Assembly (NCBI GenBank): GCA_964481655.1
Contig: CAYZVO010000011.1
Span: forward strand, 1 to 64,000
Length of the DNA stretch: 64,000 bases
Reading direction: 5' to 3'
Source of the DNA: CALDOK01 sp964481655
GTDB taxonomy: Bacteria; Myxococcota_A; UBA796; JAFGLY01
Shown: positions 44,948 through 52,979 of the stretch, piece by piece
Layout: each line of letters begins with the position of its first letter
How positions within the stretch are numbered: the first letter of the stretch is position 1
The notes under the pieces: generated by a model
The model's database searches: none
The model's input: only the letters and a program-made list of their open reading frames with translations
What the model was told of the DNA's origin: nothing
Program-made: the position numbers and the translations under genes

Positions 44948-47470
44948 TCAGGGAGCCGCCGGTAGCATAGCCGCCGCCGCGGCCACCTGCGGTCGTGGCG
45001 GCTGCCGGCCCGCGGTCCAGTGATCCAGCTGGTCCGGTGGCACCGTGCGCAGCGAAAACAGCGGCGTGGGCTCCCCGTCCACCAGCAGCCGGGCCACGCT
45101 CTGGTACAGGGGCAGGCCCCGCAGCTCGTCGGCGGTGAGATCCGAGCCCAGCTCCCGGGACAGCAGCTCGGCGTCGGTGGTGCCCACGCGGAAGACCGCC
45201 AGGCTGCCCACATTACCCAGCAGCGCTTCGCGGGTCTCCGGGTCGAGCTGGTGGATGTACTGGTTGGCCAACACCAGCCGCAGGCCGAACTTGCGGGACT
45301 CGGCCAGCAAGGGGGCCAGGGTGCGCTCGGACTTGGTGTAGCCGAAGCCCGAGCGCCCCAGCAGGTTGTGGAACTCGTCCAGGAACAGGGTGAACGGGCG
45401 CCGCTCATCCTGCGGGGCGTTGGCCCTCGAGAAGATGACGTCGAACAGCCGGGAGGCCAGCATCATGCCCAGGAACCAGGCGCTGACCGGGCCCACCGTG
45501 CCCTGGGGGATCCGCACCAGCAGCACGTCGCCGCGGTCGGCTACGGCCTGCAGGTCGAGCTGGGGTCGATCCGGCGCGCAGACCCGCTGCAGGTGGGAGG
45601 ACTTCACCAGGGCCTCGTACTTGGAGACCGTGTAGTTGATCATCTGGCCGCGGTACTCGCCGTCCCACAGCGGGTACTCGGACTGCCAGAAGCGCCGGAC
45701 CTCGGCCTCGAGGGGGATGCCGCTGTCCAACCGGGCCAGGCAGCGGGCCCGGAAGGCCTTGTCGCTGATCATGCGGGCCACGTCCGACAGGGAGCGCTCA
45801 GCGGCGATCAGGGGCACCAGCAGGCAGCGGGAGAAGCGGTCGAACTGCGGGCCCATGTACTCGGGGGGGTAGATGCGGAAGATGATCGAGGAGATCTCCT
45901 CGATGGCCCGCTCCTTGGACTCCCGGCTGCCGTCGTTGCGCAGGGGATCGAGGCCCGGGCAGTCGTCGCGGACCGGGTCGAAGATGACCAGACGACGGGA
46001 GCCCTCCAGCCGGGCCTCGAGCTCGGCGGCCACGTCACCGTGGGGATCGATGATGCCCACGCCCTGGCCCTGCAGGGCCAGGTCCACGAACAGCGAGCGG
46101 ATCATGGTGGTCTTGCCCACGCCGGTCTTGCCGGGGATGTAGAGGTGGCGGGCGAGATCATCGTCGCTCATGCGGACCGCGGCCTCGCCCCGGGGGCCGA
46201 AGCCCAGGCCCAGCAGGCTGTGGCTCGAGGCGCGCACCAGCCGCCCAGGCAGCGGCCGGCGCCGGGCCTGCTGCAGCGTGATCCCGGGGAGCCCATCGCG
46301 GCTGGGCCAGGGCGCCTCGAGCATGGACTCCGCCACCGCCGGGGGCACGCAGGCCGCCAACAGCTGGTGGTGAGGGGCGCGGATCCCGACCTCGGGCCTG
46401 GGGCAGTCGAAGGCGCAGAGGGGGCCGTGGTCCACCAGCCGCGCCTGGTCCTCGGTGGCGGGCAGCCAGCGGCAGACCGCGGCGCCGATCAGGGCTCGCT
46501 GGACCGCGTGCAGCAGGGGGTCGCTGGGCTCGTCCACGCCCACCAGGTCGACCCGACAGCGCAGGGCCGCGGGGTGCAGGGCGTCGAGCCAGCCCGCGAC
46601 CTCGCGCAGCCGGTGCTCCGCGGCCTCCAGCTCGAGCAGGTCCTCTGGGAAACACGAGATCGCCGCGGCGTGGTGTCGGGTGCCGAACTCCACGCCCGCC
46701 AGGCGCGACTTGACCTGGGCCAGGGCCTTGGACACCAACGCCCGCTGCTCCCGCAGGGCGCGGTGGTCGTGGCTGCCCTGCAGGGAGACGCAGACGGCCG
46801 TGGGGGCTCGCTGGGCGAGCATGAGCCGGACCACCTCGGCCATGGCGGCGCCGCCGCCGGGCTGGCGGGGGTGCAGCCCGAGCACGGGCTGATCGTCCAC
46901 CTCGGCGATCACGGGCGCGGGCACCATGGCGCCGCGGCCGGTGGTCCAGCCCGCCGGCTGGAGCAGATCCGACAGCGCCGTGGGCTCCACCACGGGCTCC
47001 CAGCGCAGCAGCCGACTGCCCGTGGCCAGCTGCCCGAAGGACTCGGAGAGGGTGCGCGCGAAGCTCCGGGCGCCGAGGCTGTCGACGCCGTCGGTCTCCA
47101 TGATCACGTGGACCGTGACCCGGTAGTCCTCGGGGTCGGCGGCGATGCGCAGCTGCAGCGCGGCCTGGCGCTCGCGGTAGTTGACGTCCAGGGACGACAG
47201 CCACTCGGCCAGCCGCCCGGCGAAGCGCGACAGCTCGTCGCCCACCGCGTCAGCGGGCACGCCCTGGTAGTGGGCCAGCCGCCAGCTGGTGGTGGCGCGC
47301 CAGGTGCCCACATGGGGGGCGATGGGCAGCATGGCCTGGCGATCCTCGAGCTGCGACAGGGACACCGCCGCGACCGCAGGCTCCCCGGCCTCCACCGCGA
47401 CGGCGGCGGGGGGTTCGGTGATGATGAGCTCGGTGGGTTTGGGCGGGCGGGGGGTGGTGTCGATACGCAT
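44948..47470 (-). CDS. VirD4/HerA-type P-loop ATPase (type IV secretion or DNA-transfer coupling protein-like)
   Basis: 840 residues from ATG 47470 with AGGAGG about 4 bases upstream. The N-terminal 410 residues are a divergent, mostly alpha/beta region without transmembrane helices. Walker A is Gly-Lys-Thr-Gly-Val-Gly-Lys-Thr-Thr near residue 446, followed by Gly-Ile-Ile-Asp-Pro-His-Gly-Asp; Walker B is Leu-Phe-Leu-Asp-Glu-Phe-His-Asn near 695, and Leu-Ala-Asn-Gln-Tyr is the sensor. These are features of the VirB4/VirD4/HerA group that pump DNA or proteins. No relaxase, pilus or other type IV gene is visible in the window, so it is an orphan. It follows a small membrane protein by 52 bases, which could be its anchor. 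Confidence 0.82.
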   Translation of the reverse strand: MRIDTTPRPPKPTELIITEPPAAVAVEAGEPAVAAVSLSQLEDRQAMLPIAPHVGTWRATTSWRLAHYQGVPADAVGDELSRFAGRLAEWLSSLDVNYRERQAALQLRIAADPEDYRVTVHVIMETDGVDSLGARSFARTLSESFGQLATGSRLLRWEPVVEPTALSDLLQPAGWTTGRGAMVPAPVIAEVDDQPVLGLHPRQPGGGAAMAEVVRLMLAQRAPTAVCVSLQGSHDHRALREQRALVSKALAQVKSRLAGVEFGTRHHAAAISCFPEDLLELEAAEHRLREVAGWLDALHPAALRCRVDLVGVDEPSDPLLHAVQRALIGAAVCRWLPATEDQARLVDHGPLCAFDCPRPEVGIRAPHHQLLAACVPPAVAESMLEAPWPSRDGLPGITLQQARRRPLPGRLVRASSHSLLGLGFGPRGEAAVRMSDDDLARHLYIPGKTGVGKTTMIRSLFVDLALQGQGVGIIDPHGDVAAELEARLEGSRRLVIFDPVRDDCPGLDPLRNDGSRESKERAIEEISSIIFRIYPPEYMGPQFDRFSRCLLVPLIAAERSLSDVARMISDKAFRARCLARLDSGIPLEAEVRRFWQSEYPLWDGEYRGQMINYTVSKYEALVKSSHLQRVCAPDRPQLDLQAVADRGDVLLVRIPQGTVGPVSAWFLGMMLASRLFDVIFSRANAPQDERRPFTLFLDEFHNLLGRSGFGYTKSERTLAPLLAESRKFGLRLVLANQYIHQLDPETREALLGNVGSLAVFRVGTTDAELLSRELGSDLTADELRGLPLYQSVARLLVDGEPTPLFSLRTVPPDQLDHWTAGRQPPRPQVAAAAAMLPAAP

Positions 47471-47522
47471 CGGGCCTCCTGGACCATTGACGCAGCCCCC
47501 ACGCGGGCCCGGACAGCCGGCG

Positions 47523-47990
47523 CTACCAGCCCTCGCGGTCCCAGGGATCGTCGAAGGGAGGGCCGGGCTGTGGGGGGCGGCGCGCGGGCCGCTCCACATG
47601 CACGAGCTCGCGGCGGCGGGGGCCGATCAGGAGCCGAAGACACCCCCGGATGCACCAGCCCAGCAGCCGGAAGGGGGCGGTGATGAGCGCCCACAGGATG
47701 CGGACCTTCAACCCGGTCATCACCCGCTTGCCGAACAGCAGGCGCCCCACCGCGGCGAACAGCAGCAGGTAGAAACCCGCCGTGACCAGCAGCTGCAGCG
47801 GGTAGGGCAGCGACAGGACGAAGCCGACGATGAAGGGCTCGAGCAGCAGGAAGAGCACCAGCCCCACCAGGAAGCTCTTCACACGGGCGCGGCTGGCGAT
47901 GCCCAGCATCAGGAACAAGCCGGCCAACGCGATGAGCAGGACCTCGCCGCCAGGGGGGACGAACCAGTAGAGCAGCTCGAGCAGGGCCAT
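47523..47990 (-). CDS. Small membrane protein upstream of the ATPase
   Basis: 155 residues with three helices (about 15-35, 38-60, 65-85), a further amphipathic stretch near 95-120 and a Pro/Arg/Asp-rich tail in the cytoplasm. No family recognised. Its only co-directional neighbour is the VirD4/HerA-like ATPase, which lacks membrane helices, so a role as the membrane anchor or channel part is a reasonable guess. Confidence 0.65.
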   Translation of the reverse strand: MALLELLYWFVPPGGEVLLIALAGLFLMLGIASRARVKSFLVGLVLFLLLEPFIVGFVLSLPYPLQLLVTAGFYLLLFAAVGRLLFGKRVMTGLKVRILWALITAPFRLLGWCIRGCLRLLIGPRRRELVHVERPARRPPQPGPPFDDPWDREGW

Positions 47991-48114
47991 GGGGTCTCCG
48001 GGCCGGGGGTCACAGGCTGAGACGCAGCGCGGCGGCGAAGCAGGACGGCTTCGTCCGGATGTCCGTCGGCCGGGGCCCCGTGCGTGTCAGGGGTGAATCA
48101 CCGCTGGAGATCCC

Positions 48115-48783
48115 GTGGCAGCGTCCATCCCTCCCCCGCGCTGGGTCGCGATCACGAGCGTCGCCGTGGTCGTGGCGGCGCTGATGCTGGGCCTGTTCAC
48201 AGCCCGGATCACGCTGCTGGACGAGCTGCTGCCCTGCCTGGCCCTCGACGGGCGGGAGGCGGACGGGGCTGTCCTGTCCTGGCTGCTGTGGCCCCTTGGG
48301 CTGCGGGGGCTGGCAGGGAACCGGGTCCTGGCCGTGCTGCTCGCGGGGCTGGGGCTGGGGCTCCCGCTGGCCGCCGGCGCGCTGGGGGCAGGCTGGTCCG
48401 GGCGGGGGCGTATCTGGCGAGCTGCGGTCGTGACGGTGGTGGTGATGGCGGGCGCCAGCGCTGCGTTCGACGGTGTGTTGGGGGCGACCGGGGTCGTGCG
48501 CACCACCCTGCACGCCCAGGCGCTGGAGCTCGGGATCGAGGATGGCGAGTGGTTCCAGCCCATCCTCCCCGCCCTGCACCAGGCCCTGCACCCCGGGGAC
48601 TACCTGCTGGTCCACGACGACGGCCGCGAGCAGTCCGCCGACTTCGGCCGCCTGCCCTGGGGCGCACGCTGGGGTGCCGCGATGGCCGCCCTGTTCCTGG
48701 GGCTGCTGCCGGGGCTGACCGGGGGCTGGTGCCTCGCCCGCTCGAGCCGACGTGAACCAACGACGCCGGGAGGCCGTCCATGA
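48115..48783 (+). CDS. Membrane protein of unknown function
   Basis: 222 residues from GTG 48115 (GGAG 6 bases before). Four hydrophobic helices (about 12-30, 70-92, 98-118, 185-205) with a soluble loop of about 60 residues before the last one. It ends in an ATGA overlap with the next membrane protein, which has the same layout. They are probably paralogous subunits. Confidence 0.65.
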   Translation: MAASIPPPRWVAITSVAVVVAALMLGLFTARITLLDELLPCLALDGREADGAVLSWLLWPLGLRGLAGNRVLAVLLAGLGLGLPLAAGALGAGWSGRGRIWRAAVVTVVVMAGASAAFDGVLGATGVVRTTLHAQALELGIEDGEWFQPILPALHQALHPGDYLLVHDDGREQSADFGRLPWGARWGAAMAALFLGLLPGLTGGWCLARSSRREPTTPGGRP

Positions 48784-49496
48784 GCTCCATCCACCACGCT
48801 CGCACCCACCGGGTGGTCCTCCGTGGCCGCCTGGCCACCGCGCTGCAGGCCACCCTCTTCGCCAGCGTGGCCCTGCTGGCCGGGGCCTGGGGCTGGATCA
48901 TGCGCAGCACCGGGCTGCAGATCGTGCTGCCCTTCTTCGTGATCGACCGCTGGCTGGGGGACGTGCCCCTGCTGGGTGGCCCCCTGACGGCGTTGCTCGG
49001 GCCCGAAGCCTGCCTGATCGACCTGCTGGCCGGAGGGCTAGCCACCGGGGCGCTGATCATCTACGCCCTGGCCCTGCGCTGGAGCTGGAGGCTCCTCCTG
49101 CAGCCGAAGCTCGGGGTCTTCCGGACCCGGGCGGCGCGCCTGGGCGCCGTGGCCGTGCCCGCCGTGGTCTTGGGCCTGGGCGACCTCGAGCTCGGCGCCA
49201 TCGAGGCCACCTACGCCGATCTGCTCATGCAGGCCGAGACCGAGCAGCAGCTGGACGCCATGCTGGAGCTGCCGCTGTCCTCCATCCCCACCGCCGAGCA
49301 GCTGGACGGCGAGGGCTGGGCCCTCATCGACGCCGACGGCCGCGAGCTGGCGCTGGACCACGGCTCCCTGGCCACCGCCGCCCGCTGCGGCGGCTGGCTC
49401 TTCCTGCTGGCCTACGGCCTCGTGCCCGCGGCCCTGCTCGCCGGTGGCGTCGCCATGGCGCGCCGCCGCTGGCGCGAGCTCCCCCACCAGCGCTGA
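48780..49496 (+). CDS. Membrane protein of unknown function, paired with the preceding gene
   Basis: 238 residues. Helices near 20-45, 65-100, 118-135 and 205-228; a soluble loop of about 60 residues (145-205) has the same position as in the preceding protein. There is no known domain. It is coupled to the gene before by ATGA and is 12 bases from the basic-protein gene, so the three form an operon. Confidence 0.65.
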   Translation: MSSIHHARTHRVVLRGRLATALQATLFASVALLAGAWGWIMRSTGLQIVLPFFVIDRWLGDVPLLGGPLTALLGPEACLIDLLAGGLATGALIIYALALRWSWRLLLQPKLGVFRTRAARLGAVAVPAVVLGLGDLELGAIEATYADLLMQAETEQQLDAMLELPLSSIPTAEQLDGEGWALIDADGRELALDHGSLATAARCGGWLFLLAYGLVPAALLAGGVAMARRRWRELPHQR

Positions 49497-49508
49497 CCCG
49501 GAGGTCCT

Positions 49509-50372
49509 GTGCACAGTCCCGCCGCCCTCATCCTGATCGCCCTCGGCATCGGCGCCCTGGCCACCGAGCCCGCCCCACGGGATCACGCGACCCTGGCGAT
49601 CGTCGGCGCCAGCCTGATCCCCGAAGCCCAGGCCCGTGCGCCGAGGCTGCGACCCAGGCCGGTGAAGACGAAGCCCAAGGCGAAGGGCACGCCCAAGGCG
49701 AAGGCGAAGGGCAAGCCGAAGCCCAAGGCGAAGACCTCCAAGGCCCGGCGCATCCCCACCACCGTCTACTCCATCTCGACCAAGAAGCTGACCGCCAAGC
49801 GGGTCAAGCAGAAGCGCTTCCGGGTGGGCGACATGGGCCGCCGGCCGGGGGGCAAGACCGTGAAAGGTCGTGGAGGCAAGGCACTGTACGGCGCCAGCTC
49901 CAAGTACGGCGCGCGCGCGGAGAAGCTGAAGGTCCGGACCGGCCAGCGCGGCCGCCCCAAGACCAAGGGCCCGGGTCGCCCGCGCAAGGAGTGGGGCATG
50001 GTGGAGTACCGCCTGAAGGCCCGCACCCAGCGCCGCGCGGTGGACACCCGCGGCTGGAAGCGCTCCCAGTATTACAGCTACGCCAACGTCCCCAAGGGCC
50101 AGCGCCGCGGCCTCATCAAGAACGGCGTGCCCGGCCCCAAGCTGTGCCGGAAGATGAAGCAGCGCGCCGAGCGCGGCTACAAGCCAGGCCAGGCGTACAA
50201 GCCGGGGCGCAAGGCGGTCAGCGGCTCGAGGGCCCTGGTGGTCAACGGCCGCGGCGCCAAGAGCTCGGGCAAGAAGCGCAGCAACGTCATCCTGCCCTCG
50301 AACATGTTCCGCACCCAGAAGGGCAAGGCGAACAAGCACGTCACCCAGCCGAAGGGGACGGCGCTGCGGTGA
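49509..50372 (+). CDS. Secreted, extremely basic Lys/Arg/Pro-rich protein
   Basis: 287 residues from GTG 49509 with GGAGG upstream. A hydrophobic N-terminus (5-20) ends near Ala-Gln-Ala-Arg-Ala at about residue 44, a likely cleavage site. Residues 50-78 are a run of Pro-Lys-Ala-Lys and Lys-Gly repeats; the rest is rich in Lys, Arg, Gly and Tyr, with almost no acidic residues. The one pair of motifs with structure is Trp-Gly-Met-Val-Glu-Tyr-Arg-Leu and Trp-Lys-Arg-Ser-Gln-Tyr-Tyr-Ser-Tyr. It resembles no enzyme I know. It may bind DNA, lipopolysaccharide or teichoic-like polymer outside the cell, or act as a toxin. Its coding tail enters the 98-bp palindrome. Confidence 0.75.
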   Translation: MHSPAALILIALGIGALATEPAPRDHATLAIVGASLIPEAQARAPRLRPRPVKTKPKAKGTPKAKAKGKPKPKAKTSKARRIPTTVYSISTKKLTAKRVKQKRFRVGDMGRRPGGKTVKGRGGKALYGASSKYGARAEKLKVRTGQRGRPKTKGPGRPRKEWGMVEYRLKARTQRRAVDTRGWKRSQYYSYANVPKGQRRGLIKNGVPGPKLCRKMKQRAERGYKPGQAYKPGRKAVSGSRALVVNGRGAKSSGKKRSNVILPSNMFRTQKGKANKHVTQPKGTALR

Positions 50373-50466
50373 GTCGCGGGTCGTGACGGACTGGGCGTCA
50401 TGGCCGGGCACTCGTGCCGGTGAGTGCCCGGTCGTGACGCCAAGGACGTCACCACCTGCGACTCAC
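50369..50466. terminator. 98-bp near-perfect palindrome at a convergent junction, likely bidirectional terminator
   Basis: The arms share one centre (50417.5). The outer arms GTGAGTCGCGGGT / ACCTGCGACTCAC (50369-50381 and 50454-50466), the middle arms (50382-50403 and 50432-50453) and the inner arms CCGGGCACTC / GAGTGCCCGG (50404-50413, 50422-50431) pair with 5 mismatches and a few G-T pairs over 45 positions, leaving an 8-base loop. It contains the stop codons of both convergent genes, each in the context GTGAGTCGC. No T-tract is present. Confidence 0.7.
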
Positions 50467-52175
50467 GCCGCCAGCTCGAGCCTCACGCGCTCGAGGAGGC
50501 CGCGGCGGTCCTGGGCGAGGCGCTCGAGGGCCGAGAGCACGCGCTGGTCGATGAGGAAGCCGCCGTCGGCGTCTTCGAGGACCAGGCCCTCGGGCAGGCC
50601 GCTGTCGCGCTGGCAGACCGCGCCGACCACGCGCTTGAGCAGCGCCTCCATGCGCACCGAGAGCCGGTAGACGCGGTCGGCGGTCACGGCCCAGCGGCCG
50701 TCGCTCATCTCGCAGGCGCCCACGCGCTGTACCAGGGAGCGCACGGTGTCGGGGCGCACGTCCCGCAGGACCGGGGCGAGGACCAGCTCGAGGCGGCGGT
50801 CGATGTGGCGGCCGCGCCAGGGACGCTGGGCCGCGCCGACCTCTTCCTCGATCAGGGCCTGGTTGGCCTGGCGCAGACCAGCGGGCAGGGCGGCCACGCC
50901 GCCGATGATGCCGGCGAAGGCGTAGACCACCGCCAGGCCCACGTCCCGCAGCAGCACCAGCACCACGGCCGGGAGCAGCAGGATGGCCAGCCAGGCTCCG
51001 GAGAACATGATGGCCACGGGGTCGAGGACGAAGGCCACCAGCATGGCCAGCAGGGCGGTGCCCTCGCCGCGCTGGAGGCACTCCACCGCGAACATGATGG
51101 AGTCGGACAGGCTGGAGCCCGAAGCACCAGCGCTGGTGGAGTCGAGCTTGGTCGGCAGGGCCTCGAGGGCCACCATGTGGGCGCCGCTGGTCATGGCCTG
51201 GTCCACGCGGGCCGCCATGCCGCCGGCGTCCCGGACCCGGGCGTCGGGCAGGGTCTGGATCTCGCCGATGATGCCGGCGACGTCCTGGAAGAGACCGTCC
51301 TGGGGCACCTGCACACCAGCCATGGCGCCGCGGAGCGCGAGCCAGGCCTCGGCGCGCTGGTTGTCGGCCTCGACCTCGGCCCGCATCACGGCCTGCAGGG
51401 TCTCGGCGCGCTCGTCGTTGACCTGGGCGCGGGTGGCCGCCTCGACGGTCTCCGGCTCGCCGTCGGCGACGATGGCGGTCGCCGCCTCGCTGGCCTCGAG
51501 GGCGATGGGGGCGTTGACCTGCTCCCGCAGCTCGCGCACGCGGTCGGCCTTTTCGGAGAAGGTCCCGGCGTGGCGCTCGGCGGCGCGGGCGATCTGGGCC
51601 AGGGCAGCCCAGCGGGGGCCCGGCCGGGGCGCCACGCCGTAGGCCCGGGCGACCTCGGGGTCCAGCTGCCAGGTGCTCTGCTCCTTGGCGTAGGCGGCGA
51701 TGCGCCCGTAGGTGGCCGCGGCCGCGTCGAGCTGGCCGAGCTGCTGGTCGAGCTGGGGGTTCACCCCGGCCAGCACGTCGTCCAGCCGCTCGGCGCCCTG
51801 CTCGAGCTGGTACTCGGTCAGGGCCTCGGCCCCGGCCAGGCGCTCGTGCAGGTCGAAGAAGCTGCCGGCCACGTTGACCGCCGCCGCCACCACCAGGATC
51901 AGGGCGCTGGTGGCGAAGGGGAAGTCGATGAGCGCTGCGACGTTGCGCAGCTGGCCACCGTGCAGCTCGAGGTGCTCCCGCACCGCGCGGGAGAGGTGGA
52001 CGATCGCCAGGATCTCCACGAGGCCCACCACGATGGTCATGAGCCACAGCAGGGCGGGGTCCATGCCCCCGACCAGGAAGCGCTCCAGCGTGAAGTACAG
52101 GAAGTAGGACGAGACGGCGACCGTCCCGATGCTGGCCAGCTGGATGGTCAGGCCGAAGCGCGTGCTGCCGTGCAT
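50463..52175 (-). CDS. Membrane protein with four helices and a coiled-coil region
   Basis: 570 residues from ATG 52175 with GGAGG 5 bases before. Helices near 12-30, 42-62, 95-118, then a long Glu/Ala-rich helical segment (125-330, coiled coil likely) and two or three more helices at about 360-420. The C-terminal 140 residues are soluble and mixed alpha/beta. The layout resembles DUF4407-type membrane proteins, but I would not insist. It is divergent to the conjugation-like operon across 199 bases and may share its control region, so it could be the membrane partner of that system. Confidence 0.7.
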   Translation of the reverse strand: MHGSTRFGLTIQLASIGTVAVSSYFLYFTLERFLVGGMDPALLWLMTIVVGLVEILAIVHLSRAVREHLELHGGQLRNVAALIDFPFATSALILVVAAAVNVAGSFFDLHERLAGAEALTEYQLEQGAERLDDVLAGVNPQLDQQLGQLDAAAATYGRIAAYAKEQSTWQLDPEVARAYGVAPRPGPRWAALAQIARAAERHAGTFSEKADRVRELREQVNAPIALEASEAATAIVADGEPETVEAATRAQVNDERAETLQAVMRAEVEADNQRAEAWLALRGAMAGVQVPQDGLFQDVAGIIGEIQTLPDARVRDAGGMAARVDQAMTSGAHMVALEALPTKLDSTSAGASGSSLSDSIMFAVECLQRGEGTALLAMLVAFVLDPVAIMFSGAWLAILLLPAVVLVLLRDVGLAVVYAFAGIIGGVAALPAGLRQANQALIEEEVGAAQRPWRGRHIDRRLELVLAPVLRDVRPDTVRSLVQRVGACEMSDGRWAVTADRVYRLSVRMEALLKRVVGAVCQRDSGLPEGLVLEDADGGFLIDQRVLSALERLAQDRRGLLERVRLELAA

Positions 52176-52232
52176 GGTGCCTCCGAGGCGGCCGGGCGGG
52201 GATGGGGACGCCCGGACGTCCTTCATGACGCA

Positions 52233-52305
52233 CACGCGCGCGTGGGCCGGACACCCACGGCCGACACAGCTGCATGTGTCACCCCAGACCCGCCGATGTG
52301 TCCGG
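52233..52305. promoter_or_regulatory. Cluster of dyads between the membrane protein and the conjugation-type operon
   Basis: Three symmetric elements lie in this 73-bp stretch. CACGCGCGCGTG (52233-52244) is a perfect 12-bp palindrome. GACACA-GCTGCA-TGTGTC (52263-52280) has 6-bp arms and a 6-bp centre. CCGGACAC (52247-52254) and GTGTCCGG (52298-52305) are inverted copies that bracket the second element. The GACAC/GTGTC core shared by the last two suggests one regulator binding several half-sites. Confidence 0.5.
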
Positions 52306-52374
52306 GTCGCGAGCGTCGCTGCGTCTGTCTGTTCGAGCGAGGGAGCCGACCCCGCCACCCACCAGGAGAGCGCG

Positions 52375-52518
52375 ATGACCCACAGCCACCACGTCAAGCC
52401 GGCCCACCCGGACCAGGACGCACCGGATCGCCGCGGGCTGTCCGTTCCTCCGCACCGGGCGCGTCCACTGGAGGCGACCGACAGCCAGACCACCCCCCGG
52501 GGCGAGTACCACGGCTAG
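52375..52518 (+). CDS. 47-residue protein ending in Gly, candidate small modifier or leader peptide
   Basis: ATG 52375 has AGGAG 7 bases upstream, and the ORF lies in the operon promoter region just before the E2-like gene (49 bases). The peptide is His-rich at the N-terminus (Met-Thr-His-Ser-His-His), rich in Pro, Asp, Arg and Thr throughout, has no hydrophobic core and ends in Glu-Tyr-His-Gly. It should be disordered. It is too short for a beta-grasp ubiquitin fold. Given the E1, E2 and JAB genes that follow, a C-terminal Gly is notable, and a disordered modifier (as Pup is, though unrelated in sequence) is possible. A regulatory leader peptide or no function at all are the alternatives. 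Confidence 0.45.
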   Translation: MTHSHHVKPAHPDQDAPDRRGLSVPPHRARPLEATDSQTTPRGEYHG

Positions 52519-52567
52519 TCCACGCCACCCAGCGGCCGGCCTCCGGGTCGGCCGCGCCGGAGGTCCC

Positions 52568-52948
52568 ATGATCCGCGCCAAGCACATCATCCGCCGACAC
52601 AACCGGCACGCCCTGACCGCCGAGGAGGGCGACTACCTGGTCGCCATCGAAGAGGTCAGCGACACCGACGGGCGCATGTACAAGCTCGAGTACCGCAGCA
52701 CCCCGGACGGACGACGCGCGGTCGCCTTCTGCCTCTACAACCCCTGGGGCGGGCTGGGGAACCCCAGCGCCGGCGAAGACTACCTGCGCGGCCACGTGGC
52801 CGAGGACGGCTTCATCTGCGTCGGCGACGGCTCGGACCGACGCCTCGAGGCCAGCCCCTTCGACCTGGACTTCACCATCCGCCGCGCGCGCTTCTGGTGC
52901 ACGGCCTTCTCCTACCTGAAGGAGCACGGCTCCTTCCCCAACCCCTAG
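52568..52948 (+). CDS. E2-like (ubiquitin-conjugating fold) protein
   Basis: 126 residues; GGAGG is 5 bases before the ATG. A beta-meander (residues 25-60) is followed by Arg-Gly-His-Val-Ala-Glu-Asp-Gly-Phe-Ile-Cys with Cys84, and a helix with Trp110 near the end. The His ... (Asp/Ser)-Gly-x-Ile-Cys pattern is that of E2 active sites (HPN...GxICL). The size fits minimal bacterial E2s of Bil/CBASS-type operons. It should form a thioester with a modifier at Cys84. Cys55 and Cys111 are also present but lie outside the motif. The next gene encodes E1 and JAB domains, which strongly supports this call. Confidence 0.72.
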   Translation: MIRAKHIIRRHNRHALTAEEGDYLVAIEEVSDTDGRMYKLEYRSTPDGRRAVAFCLYNPWGGLGNPSAGEDYLRGHVAEDGFICVGDGSDRRLEASPFDLDFTIRRARFWCTAFSYLKEHGSFPNP

Positions 52949-52979
52949 CCCACGACCCTCACCCGCCCTGGAGACCGCC

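Noticed and set aside
44948..47990. Complete type IV secretion or conjugative element
   Set aside because: No relaxase, VirB-type channel, pilin or integration site is visible; only the ATPase and one membrane protein are.
52375..52518. Pup or ubiquitin homologue
   Set aside because: No Gly-Gly-Glu/Gln end and no beta-grasp length; only the idea of a disordered modifier is kept as a hypothesis.
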